NCBI GenBank assembly: GCA_017617335.1
Contig: JAFZWK010000035.1
Location: forward strand, 1 to 59,929
Source of the DNA: Bacteroidaceae bacterium
Lineage (GTDB): Bacteria; Bacteroidota; Bacteroidia; Bacteroidales; Bacteroidaceae
Reading direction: 5' to 3'
DNA: 59,929 nt
Shown here: positions 1-9,875 of the stretch, piece by piece
How the letters are laid out: each line of letters opens with the position of its first letter
How positions within the stretch are numbered: the stretch's first letter is position 1
Notes under the pieces: generated by a model
Seen by the model: only the letters and a program-made list of their open reading frames with translations
What the model was told of the DNA's origin: nothing
Databases searched by the model: none
Program-made: the position numbers and the translations under genes

Positions 1-1
1 A

Positions 2-166
2 AACCCAATGACAGTAGTTCTCTCCGACAGCTATGTATTGGTAAGCAACGAATCAGTAAAGAACTTCAAGAAAGTAGTAAAAAACCGCTTGGTATCTGTA
101 TGCAAGTTCCTCATGTACATCAGTCCTGTATATCCGCAGTGTGTTGACTGCACGAAGAATTCATAA
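2..166 (+). CDS. 3' end of an unrecognised protein gene (partial)
   Basis: An open frame runs from the window edge to a TAA stop at 164-166, giving the last 54 residues of a protein whose start lies outside the window. The fragment is basic in the middle (KNFKKVVKNR) and ends in a Cys-containing segment (PQCVDCTKNS). I do not recognise the family. Downstream is a stem-loop followed by a T-rich stretch on the same strand, which supports this being a genuine gene end. It faces the 3' end of the long minus-strand operon. Confidence 0.5.
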   Translation, partial: NPMTVVLSDSYVLVSNESVKNFKKVVKNRLVSVCKFLMYISPVYPQCVDCTKNS

Positions 167-225
167 GACAGCCTTTGTACCTAAAGAATTGCTTCAAAAG
201 ACGATACATTTAATATAAACGCTGA

Positions 226-261
226 TCCCCACATTCTGGTTCCTAAGGATGTGGGGATTTT
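226..261 (+). terminator. Rho-independent terminator after the partial gene
   Basis: A 9-bp perfect stem (TCCCCACAT at 226-234 with ATGTGGGGA at 249-257) has a 14-nt loop and is followed by TTTTC on the plus strand. The T run on that side makes it a terminator for the partial plus-strand gene. It may also slow transcripts arriving from the flippase on the other strand, but there is no T run in that direction. Confidence 0.65.
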
Positions 262-292
262 CATGATTGGAGTGTTGAAGCAAACTTTGTAA

Positions 293-1738
293 TCATTTGA
301 AATAACGTCCCACAACGGGTAGACTTTTCAGTGGTAGATCGTGATGGATGATATATGTCACGAAAGCAAGAATCAACAGCGAGTTTATTCCCAGTTTCAG
401 CAGGATGTGCCAATTCTCAGGCACCTGTTGCATGACGAAGAAGAAAAGAATAGTCATCAGCACATACACCGCCATGCTCTTCATCGGATAGGGAATGGGA
501 TTCTTTATTTGGCCTACGATGTAACTAAGTATCATGGCTGTCGCATAGCCAGCGAATCCTCCCCATGCACAGGCCATGTAGCTGTAACGCGGAATGCCCC
601 AGATGTTAACGGCAAACAGGACAATGCAACCAGCCAACGAAAACCATGCTCCATAAATGGTTTTGTCGATAAGTTTGTACCAGAAAGAAAGATTGAAATA
701 GACTCCCATCATTATTTCTGCCGCCATGACAATAGGTACAACCTGCATTCCCTCGCGATAGCCCTTGCCCAGAATGTATTGAAGGATGTCGATGTATCCC
801 ATGACGCATAGGAAGGCCAATAACGTAAAAATCAGGTAGAACTTCATGGCCACAGCATAGTATTCATTCTTGTCACCATCCTTTGACTTAGCAAAGACAA
901 TGGGTTCGTAGGCATAGCGGAACGCTTGGGTTATTAAAGCCATTATCATTGCAATCTTTACACAACTACCGTAGATGCCCAACTGGATATTAGCTTCGGT
1001 CTTTGAGGGATAGACGAGAGGAAATATAATTTTGTCAGCCACTTGATTCAGGCTTCCAGCAATACCCAGTATAAGGATAGGCCATGAATAAGAAAGCATC
1101 TTCCATAAGAGGGTACTGTCGAAATGCCATTTGATTTTGAATAACTCAGGGATGAAAAGTAAAGAGATGAGGCTTGTGCAAACCAAGTTGATGGCAAAAA
1201 CGTAAAACACACTTGTCTTGCCCAAGAGAACGAAATAGATGATGTTCAAGGCAATACTGAAGAAGATGAAAAGTAGCTTGAGCAAGGCAAAATGAATGGC
1301 GCGCTTCTGGAACCGCAGATAGGAGAAAGGCAATGCCTGCAAAGCATCCATAGCGACGACGACAGCCATCATCAGAAGGTATTCGTGATGCTCGCTATAG
1401 CCAAGATGTCCGGCTATAGGAGTGATAAAACCAAAGATGATTACCAAAAAGAGGGTCGTCAGTAAAGCAATGAGGGCAAAGCCAGTGGAGAAGACGGTAT
1501 CGGGTTGTTCTTTTTCATCGTTGGCATAGCGGAAAAGCGTAGTTTCCATGCCAAAGGTCAACAATACCAGAATGAGTACCGTGTAGGCATAAACATTGGT
1601 GGAGATACCGTAATCGCCCGATTGCGTGGGCATATAGTGGGTATAGAGTGGAACTAGCAGATAGTTGAGGAAGCGTCCGATGATGCTGCTCAAGCCATAG
1701 ATGGCCGTATCTTTTGCTAAGGATGATAAGTTTGCCAT
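293..1738 (-). CDS. Wzx-like oligosaccharide flippase (MOP/MATE superfamily)
   Basis: This 481-residue protein is almost entirely hydrophobic, with about 12-14 predicted membrane segments. Its N-terminus (LAKDTAIYGLSSIIGRFLNY) is typical of polysaccharide-biosynthesis flippases, which move lipid-linked glycans across the inner membrane. Length is normal for the family. It begins 4 bp after the stop of the SpmA/SpmB-like gene and is the last gene of the minus-strand operon. No glycosyltransferases are nearby, so the substrate cannot be told; lipid-linked O-antigen, capsule or exopolysaccharide units are the usual candidates. Family assignment is firm, specific role is not. Confidence 0.85.
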   Translation of the reverse strand: MANLSSLAKDTAIYGLSSIIGRFLNYLLVPLYTHYMPTQSGDYGISTNVYAYTVLILVLLTFGMETTLFRYANDEKEQPDTVFSTGFALIALLTTLFLVIIFGFITPIAGHLGYSEHHEYLLMMAVVVAMDALQALPFSYLRFQKRAIHFALLKLLFIFFSIALNIIYFVLLGKTSVFYVFAINLVCTSLISLLFIPELFKIKWHFDSTLLWKMLSYSWPILILGIAGSLNQVADKIIFPLVYPSKTEANIQLGIYGSCVKIAMIMALITQAFRYAYEPIVFAKSKDGDKNEYYAVAMKFYLIFTLLAFLCVMGYIDILQYILGKGYREGMQVVPIVMAAEIMMGVYFNLSFWYKLIDKTIYGAWFSLAGCIVLFAVNIWGIPRYSYMACAWGGFAGYATAMILSYIVGQIKNPIPYPMKSMAVYVLMTILFFFVMQQVPENWHILLKLGINSLLILAFVTYIIHHDLPLKSLPVVGRYFK

Positions 1739-1741
1739 AGG

Positions 1742-2971
1742 TTATCCAAAGAAGATGTATGCAACGCCAATAGAGGCAATGACTCCAACCAAATCAGTGA
1801 GGAGACCTGCACTAACAGCATGGCGGGTGTTACGTACCCCCACACTGCCAAAGTAGACAGCAAGGATATAGAATGTAGTATCCGTTGCACCTTGGAAAAC
1901 ACACGAGAGGCGACCCACAAAAGAATCTGCTCCGTAAGTTTGCATGGCATCCACCATCATACCGCGTGCTCCACTGCCGCTTAACGGCTTCATTATTGCA
2001 GTGGGCAAAGCCGCCACGAAGTCTGAGTCACCTCCGCACAAGGCAATCAGTTTTTCCAATCCTCCAACAATGAAATCCATTGCACCACTAGCACGGAAAA
2101 CTCCAATAGAAACAAGGATTGCTACCAAATAAGGAATAATCCGAACTGCCACATCGAATCCCCCCTTGGCTCCTTCGATGAAAGCTTCGTAGACATTCAC
2201 TTTCTTGCGTACTCCTGCTATGATAAATGCAATGATGATGCCAAGAAGAATGATATTGGCTATTGTGGTACTCCATAGATTCATTGTCTCACGATCTACT
2301 TGAACGCCAATCCAAATGATGGCACTGATGAGAAGACAAAGGCCAACTGCTGTTCCCAGAATGACTCGATTGAAGAGATTGATATGCTGATAAAGGGCCG
2401 TAATAATCATGCCGGCAATAGTGGCAATGGTGGTAGCTATCAAAATAGGGATGAAAACATCGGTAGGTTGTGCTGCTCCCATCTGTGCACGATAAACCAT
2501 TACTCCGACGGGAATCAGGCAAAGGCCACTCGTGTTCAAAACCAAGAACATGATCATAGCATTGGTGGCTTTCTCCTTTTCAGGATTCAGTTCCTGCAAT
2601 CCCTCCATTGCTTTCAAGCCAAGTGGCGTGGCAGCATTATCTAAACCAAGCATGTTGGCACTCATGTTCATGAAGATATGTCCGAAAACAGGATGTCCTG
2701 CTGGAATTTCAGGGAAGAGACGTGTCATCAGGGGACTAAGCCATCGTGCAACAGCATTCACCAAACCACCTTTTTCTCCAATTTTCATGATACCCATCCA
2801 AAGACTCAATACACCAGTCAATCCTAATGAAATATCAAAAGCTGTCTTGGCAGAATCGAAGGTACTGTTCATGATAGCGGGAAAGATATCGGGATTTCCC
2901 ATTAACAATTGAATCACTGCAATGATGAATGCGATGACGAAGAATCCTATCCAAATATAGTTGAGTACCAT
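1742..2971 (-). CDS. SpmA/SpmB-type nucleoside-recognition (Gate) domain membrane protein
   Basis: A 409-residue polytopic membrane protein that looks like SpmA and SpmB of Bacillus joined end to end. The first half carries the segment NMSANMLGLDNAATPLGLKA; the second half carries a Gate-like repeat (FVAALPTAIMKPLSGSGARG). In spore formers these proteins affect spore-core dehydration; in non-sporulating Bacteroidales the fused form is common and its function is unknown, so the name should not be read as evidence of sporulation. It lies 43 bp after ruvB and 4 bp before the flippase gene, apparently in the same transcript. Confidence 0.8.
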   Translation of the reverse strand: MVLNYIWIGFFVIAFIIAVIQLLMGNPDIFPAIMNSTFDSAKTAFDISLGLTGVLSLWMGIMKIGEKGGLVNAVARWLSPLMTRLFPEIPAGHPVFGHIFMNMSANMLGLDNAATPLGLKAMEGLQELNPEKEKATNAMIMFLVLNTSGLCLIPVGVMVYRAQMGAAQPTDVFIPILIATTIATIAGMIITALYQHINLFNRVILGTAVGLCLLISAIIWIGVQVDRETMNLWSTTIANIILLGIIIAFIIAGVRKKVNVYEAFIEGAKGGFDVAVRIIPYLVAILVSIGVFRASGAMDFIVGGLEKLIALCGGDSDFVAALPTAIMKPLSGSGARGMMVDAMQTYGADSFVGRLSCVFQGATDTTFYILAVYFGSVGVRNTRHAVSAGLLTDLVGVIASIGVAYIFFG

Positions 2972-3014
2972 CTTTTTAATGTACTATTTGACGATTTGCA
3001 ATTTACTATTTTAT

Positions 3015-4052
3015 TTATTCGAAAAGGTTTCCCTGTAAAGGATTACCGTATCGGCTACCCATACTGCGTCCCAAATGACTATAGGCTAATTCTGTCACTT
3101 CTCGACCACGAGGTGTACGCTTGATGAAGCCCTCCTTGATGAGGAAAGGCTCGTATACTTCCTCGATGGTTCCACCATCCTCTCCAATAGCTGTTGCGAT
3201 AGTGTTGATACCCACAGGTCCCCCCTTAAACTTGTCGATGATAGTGAGCAGAATCTTGTTGTCTATCTCGTCCAAACCATAGCGATCAATGTTGAGGGCT
3301 TCGAGGGCATAGCGAGCAATCTTGATGTCGATGCGGCCATTACCCTTAATTTGAGCGAAGTCGCGGACACGTCGGAGAAGAGCATTAGCAATACGAGGCG
3401 TTCCACGGCTCCGACTTGCTATCTCGCCAGCAGCTTCCGTGCTGATAGGTAATCCCAGAATGCCTGCCGAGCGCATGATAATCTTTTGAAGAGTCTCTGC
3501 ATCGTAGTATTCGAGGTGCATATTGATACCAAAACGTGCTCTCAAGGGAGCTGTCAACAAACCACTTCGTGTGGTAGCTCCAACCAAGGTGAAAGGGTTT
3601 AGGTCAATCTGAATGCTTCGTGCGCTGGGACCTTTGTCAATCATGATGTCAATCCGATAATCCTCCATCGCACTATAGAGATACTCTTCCACAACAGGTG
3701 AAAGACGATGAATCTCATCAATGAAAAGGACGTCATTGGGTTCTAAACTGGTAAGAATGCCTGCCAAGTCACCAGGCTTGTCCAAAACGGGACCACTGGT
3801 AAGTTTGAAACCTACTCCCAATTCATTGGCAATGATGTTGCTCAAAGTGGTCTTTCCTAATCCAGGAGGACCGTGAAGCAAAGTGTGGTCGAGAGGTTCA
3901 CCACGGTATTTTGCGGCATCCACAAAAACTTGCAAGTTGTCGACTACCTTCTGCTGGCCACTGAAGTCCTCAAATCGTAGAGGACGAAGAGCATTCTCGT
4001 AGTCCTTTTCCTTGATGTTGGATTGTTGGCGTATATCGAAATTATCTTCCAT
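3015..4052 (-). CDS. ruvB: Holliday junction branch-migration helicase RuvB
   Basis: RuvB is the hexameric AAA+ motor that, with RuvA, drives branch migration of Holliday junctions in recombinational repair. The 345-residue product has the normal length. Walker A (GPPGLGKTT) is at about residues 61-69, Walker B (FIDEIHR) at 110-116, and sensor 1 follows in GATTRSGLL. The C-terminal winged-helix domain includes [15 protein letters not shown] and ends with the usual RTPRGR motif. Its start codon directly abuts the ybeY stop codon, implying translational coupling. ruvA and ruvC are not in the window. Confidence 0.97.
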   Translation of the reverse strand: MEDNFDIRQQSNIKEKDYENALRPLRFEDFSGQQKVVDNLQVFVDAAKYRGEPLDHTLLHGPPGLGKTTLSNIIANELGVGFKLTSGPVLDKPGDLAGILTSLEPNDVLFIDEIHRLSPVVEEYLYSAMEDYRIDIMIDKGPSARSIQIDLNPFTLVGATTRSGLLTAPLRARFGINMHLEYYDAETLQKIIMRSAGILGLPISTEAAGEIASRSRGTPRIANALLRRVRDFAQIKGNGRIDIKIARYALEALNIDRYGLDEIDNKILLTIIDKFKGGPVGINTIATAIGEDGGTIEEVYEPFLIKEGFIKRTPRGREVTELAYSHLGRSMGSRYGNPLQGNLFE

Positions 4053-4463
4053 TTATCTCATTTTTAAGGCTTTGTTTTCAGCCGCTTCCATCATTTCCCG
4101 CTCGCCAGGACCCTTGTCATTAATTCCACAAAGATGCAGGATGCCGTGGATAATGACACGATTCAATTCTTGCTCGTATGATGTGCCTATTTGCTTGGCA
4201 TTAGAGCGAACGGTATCCAAACTAATGAAGAGATCGCCGCTGATGGTGTCAGCATGGGAGTAGTCGAATGTGATAATGTCGGTATAATAGTCATGCTGAA
4301 GATATTGCTGGTTGACATCCAAAATTTTCTTGTCATCAACAAAGATGTAGGCTATCTCGCCTATCTTCTTTCCATAGGAAGCCGCAACAGCCTTGATCCA
4401 TGCGCTGTTCTGGCGACGCTTAATTGCTGGTAGCTTCACTCCTTCTACGTTGTATGAAATCAT
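4053..4463 (-). CDS. ybeY: Endoribonuclease YbeY (16S rRNA maturation)
   Basis: YbeY is a zinc-dependent single-strand endoribonuclease acting in 16S rRNA 3'-end maturation and ribosome quality control. The 136-residue protein carries HGILHLCGIND at residues 106-116. The textbook motif is HGxLHLxGYDH; here the third metal-binding position is Asp rather than His. From family knowledge this is common in Bacteroidetes homologues, so I do not read it as loss of function. The gene sits between the S41 protease (12 bp gap) and ruvB (abutting) in the minus-strand operon. Confidence 0.93.
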   Translation of the reverse strand: MISYNVEGVKLPAIKRRQNSAWIKAVAASYGKKIGEIAYIFVDDKKILDVNQQYLQHDYYTDIITFDYSHADTISGDLFISLDTVRSNAKQIGTSYEQELNRVIIHGILHLCGINDKGPGEREMMEAAENKALKMR

Positions 4464-4475
4464 TTTGGGACCCTC

Positions 4476-6056
4476 CTATTTAGAAAGTAATTCTATAGCC
4501 TTCTTGACCACTTCATCATTCTCGTAGATGATGGAAAAGTATTCGCTCATGTCCCAAAGATCGCGTGCGACAAGAGCTTTCATAATTAACCGTATGTTGT
4601 CTGTTGTCTTTACCTTTTCTTCCTCATTGGCAGGGGTGATTTTCTGTTTCTCTCCTTCCTCATAGATAGTTGCTATGACATCCTCGGGAATTTGGAAGTC
4701 ACTTCGGAACTTCTCAAAATCAGGATAATTCTTTGTCAACTTCTTGCGATTCTTGTCCATGTACTTAAGGTTGGCATTGATGATGACACTCTTGGCAGAA
4801 AGTTCGCGATAACACTTACTGTACTTGGTGGTGTCCAAGGGAACGAAGTAATCAGGCATGATACCTCCCCCCCCATAAACGGTACGCTTCTCCCGTAAAG
4901 TCTGATAACGTAGAGAATCTGGGAAATGGATGCTATCGGCATTGGTCAGTTCACCCTTGTTGTATCGATTCACTACATCCTTAGCGTAACTCAATTTATC
5001 TCCTTTCTCGTATGGTTTCTGAATGCATCGTCCGCTGGGAGTATAGTATTTGGCAACTGTTAAACGAATCATACTTCCATCGGGCATGTCGATAGGACGC
5101 TGTACAAGACCCTTTCCAAAGGTGCGTCGTCCGACAACGATTCCACGGTCTTGATCTTGAATAGCACCTGACAGGATTTCTGCGGCAGAGGCACTATATT
5201 CATCTACCAGCACAGCCACTTTGCCTTCTGTGAACAAACCTCCACCAGTGCTACGGAATTCCTGATTGGGAACACTCCTTCCACGAGTATATACAATCAT
5301 ATCACCTTTGGCAAGAAACTCGCTTGCAATATCGGCAGCTGCTTGCAGAAAACCTCCCCCATTCTGCTGAAGATCTAAAATCAGATCCTGCATACCTTGT
5401 TCTTTCAGTTTTTTAATGGCTTCCACAATTTCATCATGGGTCGTCTGAGCAAAATTATTGAAACGGATAAGTCCGATGGTAGAAGTGATCATATAGGCAG
5501 CATCCACTGAATTCACTGGGATTTTATCTCGGATTACGTCGAACTTCAGCGTGTCCTTGATGCCTGAACGGATGATTCCCAAATGGGCAGTGGTTCCCTT
5601 GGGGCCACGTAGACGTCGCATGATTTCCTCACGGCTCATCTTTACACCAGCAATGGCAGTATCATTTACACTAATGATACGATCTCCAGCAAGGATTCCA
5701 ACTTTTTCACTCGGGCCTTTGGGGACAGGTTGAATGACGAGAAGAGTATCTTCCAAGATATTGAACTGAACTCCGATGCCATCAAAACTTCCTGCAAGAG
5801 GTTCTGTCAACTTTTTTGTCTCGGAGGCATTGGTATAGGCAGAGTGAGGATCCAGTTTTGACAAGATGCCATTAATAGCATCCTCAGTTATTTTCTTGCA
5901 ATCTACACTATCGACGTAGTAGTTGTTGATCATCACAGTTGCCATGACCAATTTGCGGATTTGTTCATCCAATGGAGTTTGGGGCAAATTGTTTGTTTGA
6001 CCCCATGAGGTGACGATGATGAGTACAAGTGTTATACTGAAGAAAAATCTTTTCAT
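4476..6056 (-). CDS. C-terminal processing peptidase, S41 family with PDZ domain
   Basis: A 526-residue secreted or periplasm-facing serine protease of the CtpA/Prc family, which trims C-termini of envelope proteins. It has an N-terminal signal or anchor ([19 protein letters not shown]), a PDZ domain at roughly residues 85-170, and the S41 catalytic core with SASAAEILSGA (nucleophile Ser among 288-290) and the general-base Lys315 in RTFGKG. A C-terminal extension of about 150 residues is normal in Bacteroidales homologues. The first four bases overlap the coaD stop (ATGA), so the two genes are probably translated together. Confidence 0.92.
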   Translation of the reverse strand: MKRFFFSITLVLIIVTSWGQTNNLPQTPLDEQIRKLVMATVMINNYYVDSVDCKKITEDAINGILSKLDPHSAYTNASETKKLTEPLAGSFDGIGVQFNILEDTLLVIQPVPKGPSEKVGILAGDRIISVNDTAIAGVKMSREEIMRRLRGPKGTTAHLGIIRSGIKDTLKFDVIRDKIPVNSVDAAYMITSTIGLIRFNNFAQTTHDEIVEAIKKLKEQGMQDLILDLQQNGGGFLQAAADIASEFLAKGDMIVYTRGRSVPNQEFRSTGGGLFTEGKVAVLVDEYSASAAEILSGAIQDQDRGIVVGRRTFGKGLVQRPIDMPDGSMIRLTVAKYYTPSGRCIQKPYEKGDKLSYAKDVVNRYNKGELTNADSIHFPDSLRYQTLREKRTVYGGGGIMPDYFVPLDTTKYSKCYRELSAKSVIINANLKYMDKNRKKLTKNYPDFEKFRSDFQIPEDVIATIYEEGEKQKITPANEEEKVKTTDNIRLIMKALVARDLWDMSEYFSIIYENDEVVKKAIELLSK

Positions 6057-6547
6057 TGTCCTTTCTTATATATTTCTAATTTGTAATGAAGTCCTTCCGG
6101 CAGCCACTTTTGTATGTCTTTGCCAAAATGAAATAATTCTCGGAGAATACTGCTGCTGACACTGCTTAAATCTGGATTAGCAAAAAAGAAGATGGTTTCT
6201 ATGCCTGAGAGTTTCTTGTTCATCTCAGCAATGTCTCGTTCATATTCATAATCCTTTATGGAACGAATGCCACGCAGAATGAAATTTGCACCTTTTTCTT
6301 TTGCAAAATCGATTGTTAAACATTGGTAGCTCTCAATCTGAATGCGTGGTTCATTTGTATAGTATTTCCTGAGTGCAGCGACTCTCTCTTCCACAGGAAT
6401 CCATCCTTGTTTATTTTCGTTATAGCCGATGGCGATAGTAAGAGAGTCAAACAAATCAAGGCCCCTCTCTACTAAGTCGGCATGTCCGATAGTAAAAGGA
6501 TCAAAAGACCCCGGAAATATGGCTTTATGCAATTTCTTCATTTTCAT
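6053..6547 (-). CDS. coaD: Phosphopantetheine adenylyltransferase (coenzyme A synthesis)
   Basis: CoaD transfers AMP from ATP to 4'-phosphopantetheine, the penultimate step of coenzyme A synthesis. The nucleotidyltransferase motif [10 protein letters not shown] is at about residues 13-22, and the ISSSxxR-type signature appears as [10 protein letters not shown]. Length (about 160 residues) is standard. Two in-frame ATG codons are available (6547 and 6541); both lie inside the end of parE, so the genes overlap by 17-23 bp whichever is used. The 3' end overlaps the S41 protease start by 4 bp. Confidence 0.95.
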   Translation of the reverse strand: MKMKKLHKAIFPGSFDPFTIGHADLVERGLDLFDSLTIAIGYNENKQGWIPVEERVAALRKYYTNEPRIQIESYQCLTIDFAKEKGANFILRGIRSIKDYEYERDIAEMNKKLSGIETIFFFANPDLSSVSSSILRELFHFGKDIQKWLPEGLHYKLEIYKKGQ

Positions 6548-8528
6548 CCTCTGCTAAATCTTCTTCGATGATAAGGTTGTCGATGATAAAGTTTTGACGC
6601 TCCATAGTATTCTTACCCATGTAGTATGCTAGAAGTTCTGCTACTTGATCACTCTTGTTGAGAGTCACTTGCTCTAACCTGATATTGGGTCCAATAAAAT
6701 TCTTGAATTCGTCAGGACTGATTTCGCCCAAGCCTTTGAATCGTGTAATCTCAGGATCAGGCCCCAAGTCCTCAATGGCAGCCACACGTTCTTCCTCGCT
6801 ATAGCAATATTGGGTGATAAAGTCTGTTGTGATGCTCAAATGTTTGTGCTGAGATTTTTCCTCATACTCCTCGTCGCCAGATTTGACAATAGCTTCTGCC
6901 TCCAACTGTTTAACCTTATTCTTTCCTATCTTGGTCTTACGGCCACGAACACGAAAGAGAGGTGTCTGAAGAATGTAGACATGTCCTTTCTTAATAAGAT
7001 CAGGGAAGAATTGCAGGAAGAAAGTTATCATTAAAAGACGGATATGCATTCCGTCCACATCAGCATCTGTGGCCACAATAACTTTGTTGTAGCGAAGGCC
7101 TTCTAAACCATCTTCAATGTTCAAGGCAGCTTGCAGGAGATTGAACTCTTCGTTCTCATAAACCACTTTCTTGGTCATTCCATAACTGTTGAGAGGTTTT
7201 CCTCGAAGACTAAACACAGCTTGTGTGTTCACGTTTCGACTTTTAGTAATACTTCCACTGGCAGAATCGCCCTCTGTAATGAAGATGCAACTCTCTTCCT
7301 GCTGATCACCACGAGTATCAGTTAAATGAACACGGCAATCGCGCAGCTTGCGATTGTGCAAGTTAGCCTTTTTACTCATCTCTCGAGCTTTCTTGGCTAC
7401 ACCAGCCATTGCCTTACGTTCTTTTTCACTCTCGACAACTTTCTTCAAGATTACATCCGCAACGTCTGTGTTCTTGTGGAGATAATTATCTACTTGCTCT
7501 TTTACAAAATCACCAATGAACTTATCGATACTGATGCCACCTTCGGGAGCAGTTGTAAGAGAACCCAATTTGATTTTCGTTTGGGATTCGAACATGGGTT
7601 CTTGAATATCAATGCTGATGGCTGCTACCATACCATTACGGATGTCTCCATACTCAAAAGACTTCCCACTATAATCTTTGATGACCTCTGCAATGTATTT
7701 CTTGAAAGCAGCCTGGTGTGTACCACCTAAGGTGGTGTGCTGTCCATTAACAAAAGAGTAATACTCTTCTCCGTTTTGATCTGTATGGGTAAAAGCAATC
7801 TCAATATCCTCGCCTTTCAAATGTACTATTTCGTACAAAGGTTGGTAATCCATACGATCAGTCAAAAGGTCACTTAGTCCGTTACGACTGAGGATACGAC
7901 GACCGTTGAACATGATGGTCAGTCCTGTATTCAAGTAAGTATAATTCCTCAACATAATCTCGATGAATTCACTTCGGAAAGCATAGTGCTTAAAAAGCGA
8001 GGAATCGGGTTCAAAGAAAATATAAGTACCATTTTCTTCTTCTGTGGATTCTGTGACATCATTTTCCAAAATACCTTTGTCAAACGAGGTCTTTCGAACT
8101 TGACCATCACGAAAAGAATAAGCTTCAAAATGAGTGCTCAAAGCGTTCACGGCTTTTAGACCAACACCATTTAGTCCAACACTTTTCTTGAAAGCCTTGG
8201 AGTCGTATTTGCCTCCTGTGTTCAGCATGCTGACAGCTTCTACAAGTTTGCCTAAAGGAATTCCGCGTCCATAGTCACGAATGCTGACACGAAGGTTATC
8301 TTCTACATTAACTTCAATGCGTTTTCCCGCATTCATCTTGAATTCATCAATGCTGTTATCGATGACCTCTTTCAGCAGGACATAAATGCCGTCTTCGGCT
8401 TGTGAACCATCTCCCAATCGACCAATGTACATGCCAGGGCGTGTACGCACATGTTCCATGTCGCTCAGATGACGAATATTGCCCTCGTCATAATTGACGG
8501 GGGCTTGCTGTATTTCGATATTTTCCAT
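6525..8528 (-). CDS. parE: DNA topoisomerase IV subunit B (type IIA ATPase subunit)
   Basis: The 667-residue protein has a GHKL ATPase region ([33 protein letters not shown]), a transducer domain, and a TOPRIM domain with EGDSASGSI and the acidic DADVDGMHI motif. It relaxes and decatenates DNA together with ParC. The overall length is nearer ParE than the longer GyrB form, which is why I prefer parE, but the sequence alone cannot fully separate the two and parC is not in the window. It starts 2 bp after the acetyltransferase stop and overlaps coaD at its 3' end. Confidence 0.9.
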   Translation of the reverse strand: MENIEIQQAPVNYDEGNIRHLSDMEHVRTRPGMYIGRLGDGSQAEDGIYVLLKEVIDNSIDEFKMNAGKRIEVNVEDNLRVSIRDYGRGIPLGKLVEAVSMLNTGGKYDSKAFKKSVGLNGVGLKAVNALSTHFEAYSFRDGQVRKTSFDKGILENDVTESTEEENGTYIFFEPDSSLFKHYAFRSEFIEIMLRNYTYLNTGLTIMFNGRRILSRNGLSDLLTDRMDYQPLYEIVHLKGEDIEIAFTHTDQNGEEYYSFVNGQHTTLGGTHQAAFKKYIAEVIKDYSGKSFEYGDIRNGMVAAISIDIQEPMFESQTKIKLGSLTTAPEGGISIDKFIGDFVKEQVDNYLHKNTDVADVILKKVVESEKERKAMAGVAKKAREMSKKANLHNRKLRDCRVHLTDTRGDQQEESCIFITEGDSASGSITKSRNVNTQAVFSLRGKPLNSYGMTKKVVYENEEFNLLQAALNIEDGLEGLRYNKVIVATDADVDGMHIRLLMITFFLQFFPDLIKKGHVYILQTPLFRVRGRKTKIGKNKVKQLEAEAIVKSGDEEYEEKSQHKHLSITTDFITQYCYSEEERVAAIEDLGPDPEITRFKGLGEISPDEFKNFIGPNIRLEQVTLNKSDQVAELLAYYMGKNTMERQNFIIDNLIIEEDLAEDENEEIA

Positions 8529-8530
8529 GT

Positions 8531-9685
8531 TTACTTAATTTCTTTACTGAATGCACAGCGTTTTTTGTGAATAATGCAGTCCAGATATTTCCATTGTGCT
8601 TGACTAGGCCCATTGTCTTCCAACTGATGGTGTGTCTCTGCCCATTCGTAGCCATCTTTGATAGCCTTGGGTATTATGTCTGAAAAAATGAGTGCATTGG
8701 CTCCCTTTTCTTGATATTCTGGCAAAACACCTACAAGAAGCATGTCCAATATTTGAGGTTGCTTGTTGAACCATAATGCCTTAGCCAAATAGAACCAGCC
8801 AAATGGGAAAAGTTTGGCTTTTGCTTTCTGGATTGCACGACTCAAGCTGGTAATGCATATACCCATGCCAATGACTTCTCCCTCCGCTGTTTCCACAACA
8901 GAAAGATAACGTTTATCTAAAAAAGTCAGATATTCATTAGCATAGGTTTCCATTTGTTTCTCGTCCATCTCGCTGTAGCCATACAGATTAGCGTAAGAAC
9001 GGTTTACCACGCCCAACACTTTCTTGATATATCCTCCTTCTCGGATTTCTTTTTTGCTCTTGAACTTGTGGATACGAAATCCATAACGTTTTTTTACCAG
9101 TTCCGCAATGTGGAAGTATTTCTGCTGATCTGCTTCATGACCATCCTTCGGAACGAAAACTTTTCGTTCCACCCATCCAACTTCTTTTTCTAAGCCAAGT
9201 TTTTTCATGTGCTCAGGATAGTATGGATAGTTGTAGATGGAATTCATGGTGGAGATTTGATCGTATCCATCAGTCAACATACCTTCCAGATCCATATCTG
9301 TGAATCCAAGAGGACCAACTATTTTGGTCATACCTCTTTCTTTTCCCCATTTCTCAACTGCTTCAAGAAGCAGACGAGTCACTTCCAAATCATCGATGAA
9401 GTCTATCCAACCAAATCGAACGTTTTTTTCACTCCAGATTTTATTTGCTTTATGATTGATAATGGCAGCTACGCGCCCCACGATTTTTCCGTGACGAACA
9501 GCTAAGAACAATTCTGCTTCACAAAAAGCAAAAGCAGGATTCTTTTTGGGATTAAATGTATCCAATGTGGTTTCCAACAAATCGGGTACTGCGTACGGAT
9601 TGTCCTTGTATAATTCATAGCTGAAGCGAATGAATGCTTTTAACTCCTTTTTTGATTTAACGTGAGAAATTATAATATTTGACAT
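8531..9685 (-). CDS. GNAT-fold acetyltransferase-like protein of unknown substrate
   Basis: A 384-residue soluble protein. The N-terminal third has acetyltransferase-like features ([19 protein letters not shown]), followed by the segment [14 protein letters not shown] typical of a conserved Bacteroidales family often labelled N-acetyltransferase. A second GNAT-like stretch sits at about residues 265-355 ([19 protein letters not shown]). The substrate is unknown. It is the first gene of the eight-gene minus-strand run and has a likely promoter 28-35 bp upstream, so its promoter probably drives parE, coaD, ybeY and ruvB. Confidence 0.75.
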   Translation of the reverse strand: MSNIIISHVKSKKELKAFIRFSYELYKDNPYAVPDLLETTLDTFNPKKNPAFAFCEAELFLAVRHGKIVGRVAAIINHKANKIWSEKNVRFGWIDFIDDLEVTRLLLEAVEKWGKERGMTKIVGPLGFTDMDLEGMLTDGYDQISTMNSIYNYPYYPEHMKKLGLEKEVGWVERKVFVPKDGHEADQQKYFHIAELVKKRYGFRIHKFKSKKEIREGGYIKKVLGVVNRSYANLYGYSEMDEKQMETYANEYLTFLDKRYLSVVETAEGEVIGMGICITSLSRAIQKAKAKLFPFGWFYLAKALWFNKQPQILDMLLVGVLPEYQEKGANALIFSDIIPKAIKDGYEWAETHHQLEDNGPSQAQWKYLDCIIHKKRCAFSKEIK

Positions 9686-9712
9686 GCTTTATATAAGCTT
9701 TTATTTAGGATA

Positions 9713-9720
9713 CAAAGTTA
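9713..9720 (-). promoter_or_regulatory. -7 element for the minus-strand housekeeping operon
   Basis: Read on the minus strand the bases are TAACTTTG, matching the Bacteroidetes -7 consensus TAnnTTTG. No good TTTG appears at the expected -33 distance. The site would start transcription close to the acetyltransferase start codon, leaving a short leader. Confidence 0.5.
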
Positions 9721-9800
9721 CATAAATCAAATGACATTTTGACTCTTTATACCATAATTTATAAAAAAAATCGTGATTATGGTCAAAAAACAGTCAATAT

Positions 9801-9832
9801 TTTGTGGTAAAATATAAAATGTGTTATTTTTG
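9801..9832 (+). promoter_or_regulatory. Promoter of the first OmpA-type gene
   Basis: TTTG at 9801-9804 and TATTTTTG at 9825-9832 are separated by 20 bp, matching the Bacteroidetes -33/-7 arrangement. Transcription would begin near 9839, leaving a leader of about 37 nt before the ATG at 9876. The same layout precedes the second OmpA-type gene. Confidence 0.75.
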
Positions 9833-9875
9833 CAAAGGCAATGACAATCTATATTAATAATAAAGAGTCAATCGG

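Noticed and set aside
341-811. Long plus-strand frames opposite the flippase, GLUG and cob genes
   Set aside because: They are antisense shadows of well-supported genes with no promoters or domain likeness.
1742-2971. Sporulation function for the SpmA/SpmB-like protein
   Set aside because: Fused homologues are widespread in non-sporulating Bacteroidales and nothing else here relates to spores.
4053-4463. Loss of function in YbeY because the third zinc ligand is Asp
   Set aside because: The same HLCGxxD form is, to my knowledge, usual in Bacteroidetes YbeY.
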